This document shows, one piece after another, positions 60,706 through 64,000 of a stretch of 64,000 nt of DNA (positions are counted from its first letter, which is position 1; each line of letters opens with the position of its first letter). The DNA is from DAOTWY01 sp003696565 (GTDB lineage Bacteria; Chloroflexota; Anaerolineae; Aggregatilineales; Phototrophicaceae), in contig DAOTWY010000040.1 of the NCBI GenBank assembly GCA_034435635.1, positions 35,081 to 99,080 of the forward strand. Reading direction: 5' to 3'. The notes under the pieces are model-generated. The model was not told the DNA's origin and ran no database searches. It was given only the letters and a program-made list of their open reading frames with translations. Position numbers and translations under genes: made by a program.

Positions 60706-62060
60706 AGGATGATACCTTTCAATAATTGGGTAAATAGTGTTGTTTGTTCAGGTAAGATCGTGCGCGGGTCAAACACGACATGGTTAGCTGTGATACGGGC
60801 GATAATTGGCGGCGACAATTGGCGCAATTGAGCCGTTAATACATCGAGTTGTGGGTGATTTATTGCCAGTAGATAGGTGGGGAGTGTTGCTCCTGGTAAA
60901 CTGCCCCCGCCGACGGTTGATTCGCCTGGTTGAACGGTAGCATTGAACATTTGTGCCCACTCATATGCTTGTGCTTTAATATCTGTTAATGGACGGGTAA
61001 TCATTTGCCAGATAGGGATGTTTTCTAGCGCATTACCCTGACGGTAATGGCGCAGTGTGGCATATAGTGCGGCTAGGCATAACTTATCGGCACGGAACGC
61101 CCGCGCTAGTGGGTGATGTTTGAGTTGTTGGATCAGATCACCTCGCCCTAAAATGATGCCTGCTTGCGGTCCACCTAGCAGTTTATCTCCGCTGAATGTT
61201 ACCAAATCACATCCGGCAGCTAAACTTTCTTGCACAGTTGGTTCATGATCTAATCCATATAAAGCAGTATCAATTAATGCGCCGCTGCCCAGATCATCCA
61301 AGACAATTAAACCATGTTCATGCGCAATATGGACGAGTTCTTGTAATGGTGTTTCCTCAATAAATCCTAGTTGCTTAAAGTTAGAGGGATGAACGTGCAT
61401 TAATAAGGCAGTTTGTTCTGTAATGGCACGGCGATAATCTGCTGCGCGGGTTCTATTTGTTGTGCCAACTTCTACCAAAGTAGCACCACTTTGTTGCATA
61501 ATTTCTGGTACACGGAATCCGCCACCTATTTCTACTAATTGCCCGCGTGAAACGATGACCTCTTTATTGTGTGCCAGGGCAGATAACGCTAGAACAGTTG
61601 CAGCGGCATTGTTGTTAACCACTAACGCCGCTTCTGCTCCGGTTAATTGTTTTAGAAGGTCCTCAAGGTGTTGATTCCGGCTACCGCGGGTGCCTTGTTC
61701 AAGGTTATATTCTAGCGTACTGTATCCTGTGGCAACTGCTTGCATTGCCTGTAACGCAGATTTTGACAGTGGCGCACGCCCTAAATTGGTGTGGATAATG
61801 ACCCCGGTTGCGTTAATAACTTCGCGTAAAGATGGCGTGTTTTGCTGTAAGAGATAGTCAGCAACTTGGGATAACAAGCTGATTTCGTTAATCAACAAAT
61901 CATTATCTTTGATAATTTGCTGACGTGTTTGGTCTAAAACGGCGCGGATTGCGTCCCGAACATCATCACGCCCATATTGAACAATGAGGTCTGTTGAATG
62001 GTTAAGTAGCGTATCCACTGAAGGGAGAGCACGTAACAAGTTTTTATTATGTATTGACAT
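60702..62060 (-). CDS. selA: L-seryl-tRNA(Sec) selenium transferase
   Basis: 452 residues. It converts Ser-tRNA(Sec) to Sec-tRNA(Sec) using selenophosphate. The N-terminal tRNA-binding part reads LLRALPSVDTLL. The PLP core contains VINATGVIIHTNLGRAPLS, GTRGSRNQHLEDLL, VNNNAAATVLAL and the Schiff-base Lys293 in FSGDKLLGGPQAG. It matches SelA throughout. selB, selD and the Sec tRNA are not in the window. It overlaps its upstream neighbour by 14 bases and its downstream one by 4. Confidence 0.92.
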   Translation of the reverse strand: MSIHNKNLLRALPSVDTLLNHSTDLIVQYGRDDVRDAIRAVLDQTRQQIIKDNDLLINEISLLSQVADYLLQQNTPSLREVINATGVIIHTNLGRAPLSKSALQAMQAVATGYSTLEYNLEQGTRGSRNQHLEDLLKQLTGAEAALVVNNNAAATVLALSALAHNKEVIVSRGQLVEIGGGFRVPEIMQQSGATLVEVGTTNRTRAADYRRAITEQTALLMHVHPSNFKQLGFIEETPLQELVHIAHEHGLIVLDDLGSGALIDTALYGLDHEPTVQESLAAGCDLVTFSGDKLLGGPQAGIILGRGDLIQQLKHHPLARAFRADKLCLAALYATLRHYRQGNALENIPIWQMITRPLTDIKAQAYEWAQMFNATVQPGESTVGGGSLPGATLPTYLLAINHPQLDVLTAQLRQLSPPIIARITANHVVFDPRTILPEQTTLFTQLLKGIIL

Positions 62061-62490
62061 GACGCTCTCGTGTTCGTAAGAAGGTTTCTAGCACAACGAA
62101 AATCAACCCAACGAAAAACATAATCGGCAAAGAAAGCATCCGCAAAATTTGTAACCAAGCACAGATAACGACGAATAACCCAATCCACACGCTTTGGCGT
62201 ACTAATACACCAGCCGGCGGTGGTGGTGTGTCCACACGGACAAAGCGCATATTGATATATCGCACTACGGGCAATACGGTGCCACTGATTGCGATAAGGG
62301 TTAAAAAGAAGAACATCCAGAGTTCAGGTCCAAGGTAGGGTAAGGTGGTATTGACTAGAATAAATAAGCCCCCCCAACCTAAAACCGCCATCATGAGTGC
62401 AGCAATCAACACCCCGATGTGATCCGGTGGTAGGCTAGGTTGTTTTGGGGGTGCTGGTTTGCGTTTTCGGTGTAATTGTTCATCAGTCAT
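62047..62490 (-). CDS. Membrane protein of unknown function upstream of selA
   Basis: The start at 62490 is chosen since the further ATG lies inside the terminator hairpin of the upstream gene. 147 residues: a Pro/Lys-rich cytoplasmic N-terminus (RKRKPAPPKQPSLPP) and four hydrophobic helices (about 25-45, 55-75, 95-115, 118-138). The last 14 bases overlap selA. No family motif is recognised. Confidence 0.65.
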   Translation of the reverse strand: MTDEQLHRKRKPAPPKQPSLPPDHIGVLIAALMMAVLGWGGLFILVNTTLPYLGPELWMFFFLTLIAISGTVLPVVRYINMRFVRVDTPPPPAGVLVRQSVWIGLFVVICAWLQILRMLSLPIMFFVGLIFVVLETFLRTRERHVNT

Positions 62491-62505
62491 TCGCTTATTA
62501 TAGCG

Positions 62506-62540
62506 AAAAAAACAGGGTGTATACATCCCACACCCTGTTT
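62506..62540 (-). terminator. Terminator of the BTAD regulator gene
   Basis: On the minus strand an 11-bp stem (62530-62540 with 62510-62520) and a 9-base loop precede a T-run of about 7 that overlaps the end of the stem. It starts 10 bases after the stop at 62550 and ends 16 bases before the next ATG. Confidence 0.88.
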
Positions 62541-62549
62541 TATAGACAA

Positions 62550-63839
62550 TTAGAGTGTGGCGAGTAGGTCGCGAGTTTCTTGAGAGGGTTTTATTTTGAG
62601 TGCTTTCTTAAGATAATCTTCCAGGGCTTTATATTGCTTTTTGGCATCTTCTACCATGCCCATCTCAGCATATAAGCGCATAATTTCACGATGAATGTCT
62701 TCACGTTCTGGAGTTTCTTTTACGGCACGGATGAAAAAGCCTAAAGCTTCTTCTTGTTTGCCCTCTTGTTGCATCAACCGTGCCATACCGGTGAGTGCTT
62801 GGGCATAAAGTTGTTTCAGGTGGTGGCGACGGGCTTCTACCCAAGGCATATCAATGGTTTCTAAGAAGGGGGCTTTATATAAATCAATTGCCCGGCGATA
62901 CAAAATTTTGCGTTCATTGGGGTCATGGCTGATGGTCGCACGTTCAACAGCATCTTGGAAGTCATCGACATCATAATGACGGACAACTTTATCAGATGGC
63001 ATATAAAACCCGCTGGAGTACAAAGTCAGCTCGTAATTTTCCCCGTCTCCTACCTTGGCACTAATGCGTTCACTAATTTTGCGCTTGGTAACATGGAACA
63101 CATTGGTGGCTTCCTTCACAGATAAATTGGGCCAAAATGTGGCGAAAATATCATCCCGTGTGACCAGCGGATTATCAATGAAATAGAAGAACAGATTACG
63201 GGGTAAGGCACCATCCCAGTTCTCAATTTCCTCACCATTGACCACAGCATGACCACGTCCAAAGCCATATACCTCAATTTGTGGTTTGGGTTGGTCTTCT
63301 ACGGTGAACATAATGTCATTTTTGCGGTATTCTGTTCCCAGGACGACAGCTTCTCCAGCGGCAATCAAACTGTACCAAGGTTGATAAGTCAGCAAGCGGG
63401 AACTGAAGGCGATTTGAGCATTGGATGGCATTTTAGTGACTAATCCATCAATAAAAGCGTTAAAATCATCATCAAAAGGAATACGATCTAGCTCATCAAT
63501 AAAAAGAGTTAACGGGTCTTTACTATATGCCCCTAAATCGTGGGCAAGGGCACGTCCTAAATCACCAGCAGACCCACCATCGAGAGCTTGTTTTAAATGG
63601 TCACCAAACCCGCCCAACATTGCATCAAATTCTTCTACCATTGTGCTAAGCCAAGCTTTTAAGGTATTTTGACCAGTTGAGATGCAAAAATAGAGCAAGC
63701 CATCTTTTCGGTCAGAAAGGAAATGCCCTAAAAAGAGGTTTTTATAGCTTGTCCAGGGATAAAGAATGACCACTTTTTTACCGGCTGAACGTTCTCTAAA
63801 TGAATCGAGGGATACACGAGTAACAACTTGATGAATCAT
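62550..63839 (-). CDS. BTAD-domain regulator with degenerate P-loop module
   Basis: 429 residues. Residues 20-170 look like the NTPase part of a STAND/MalT-type protein. KVVILYPWTSYKNLF stands at the Walker A position but lacks GK(S/T). A Walker B-like LTLFIDELDRI follows at 110-120, and a sensor-like IAFSSR comes later. Residues 180-275 resemble an OmpR-like winged helix (FGRGHAVVNGEEIENW, then FWPNLSVKEATNVFHVTKRKI). The bacterial transcriptional activator (BTAD) TPR domain covers about 285-425 (VDDFQDAVERA, then ETPEREDIHREIMRLYAEM). It is probably a transcription factor without ATPase activity. Confidence 0.82.
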   Translation of the reverse strand: MIHQVVTRVSLDSFRERSAGKKVVILYPWTSYKNLFLGHFLSDRKDGLLYFCISTGQNTLKAWLSTMVEEFDAMLGGFGDHLKQALDGGSAGDLGRALAHDLGAYSKDPLTLFIDELDRIPFDDDFNAFIDGLVTKMPSNAQIAFSSRLLTYQPWYSLIAAGEAVVLGTEYRKNDIMFTVEDQPKPQIEVYGFGRGHAVVNGEEIENWDGALPRNLFFYFIDNPLVTRDDIFATFWPNLSVKEATNVFHVTKRKISERISAKVGDGENYELTLYSSGFYMPSDKVVRHYDVDDFQDAVERATISHDPNERKILYRRAIDLYKAPFLETIDMPWVEARRHHLKQLYAQALTGMARLMQQEGKQEEALGFFIRAVKETPEREDIHREIMRLYAEMGMVEDAKKQYKALEDYLKKALKIKPSQETRDLLATL

Positions 63840-64000
63840 AATTAAAGCCTTTCTTCAGACATTGTGTTAAGCAATTGTCTGGAATTATATTTGTGTTATA
63901 TAACCCGAATATATCGCTAACGTTTTTGTAATCCTATTTTATGTATTTGTTGAATGATTGGCAAGTCATTGGAGAAAAATGAATAAAAATATTATGAGAT

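Noticed and set aside
60702..62060. Selenoprotein genes with in-frame UGA near selA
   Set aside because: Every neighbouring gene ends where its family should end. No frame continues with conserved sequence past a UGA.
1..64000. CRISPR arrays, tRNA or rRNA genes, insertion sequences
   Set aside because: No regularly spaced repeats, no convincing T-loop/acceptor arrangements and no transposase motifs were seen by eye. A covariance scan could still find a missed tRNA.

Overview
The window looks like a contiguous stretch of chromosome from a member of the Chloroflexota, probably an Anaerolineae-like lineage. This is inferred from gene content, not from a marker gene. The supporting features are a Ser/Thr kinase with a C-terminal TolB-type propeller, a BTAD-domain regulator, GAF-linked cyclases, a DUF348-G5-3D wall protein, many secreted Thr/Pro-rich proteins, a lipoprotein PBP2 with a MecA_N-like domain, and a base composition that looks moderate (not counted). 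There are no rRNAs, no tRNAs I could recognise, no CRISPR array, no insertion sequence and no prophage block. Coding density is high: no gene-free stretch exceeds about 250 bases.

Left part (1-13.9 kb): a partial unknown gene at the edge; a FecR-like secreted protein with Thr/Pro repeats; a TetR regulator; acetyl-CoA synthetase; a coupled serine-biosynthesis pair (class V aminotransferase plus phosphoglycerate dehydrogenase); ornithine aminotransferase; an HtrA-like protease without a signal peptide; and two secreted propeller-type proteins.

13.9-28.3 kb: a minus-strand operon of two DinB proteins and DNA polymerase III delta'; a plus-strand cluster of FKBP, GH1 beta-glucosidase and a haloalkane-dehalogenase-like hydrolase; PBP2; a lone phage tail-tube (gp19)-like protein; a Gfo/Idh/MocA oxidoreductase; a clear SRP RNA gene with its own promoter and terminator; the DUF348/G5/3D protein; the sensor kinase overlapping a GntR regulator; and a family-4-like uracil-DNA glycosylase without iron-sulfur cysteines.

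28.3-44.2 kb: polyphosphate kinase, a DUF2723 membrane protein with a lipoprotein, a peroxiredoxin, a GNAT-DUF952 fusion, an M23 peptidase fused to a propeller, a DUF6159-type membrane protein, and a solitary long prokaryotic Argonaute. The Argonaute lies directly behind a homoisocitrate/isopropylmalate-type dehydrogenase gene. Small housekeeping genes follow.

44.2-64 kb: elongation factor P, Rho with a structured leader, a large orphan FtsX/MacB-type permease, and two overlapping paralogous class III nucleotide cyclases. Then come an M20 peptidase, arsenate reductase, a Mut7-C RNase protein, a ferredoxin-NADP reductase, a quinone-oxidoreductase-type MDR protein, a membrane-anchored HtrA, an M24 aminopeptidase, SelA, and a BTAD regulator with a degenerate P-loop domain.

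The two most striking items are the solitary Argonaute (38292-40388) and the tandem cyclases (49279-52880). The cyclases have complementary active-site losses, so only a heterodimer would assemble one complete catalytic site. The mammalian C1/C2 arrangement is similar in principle.
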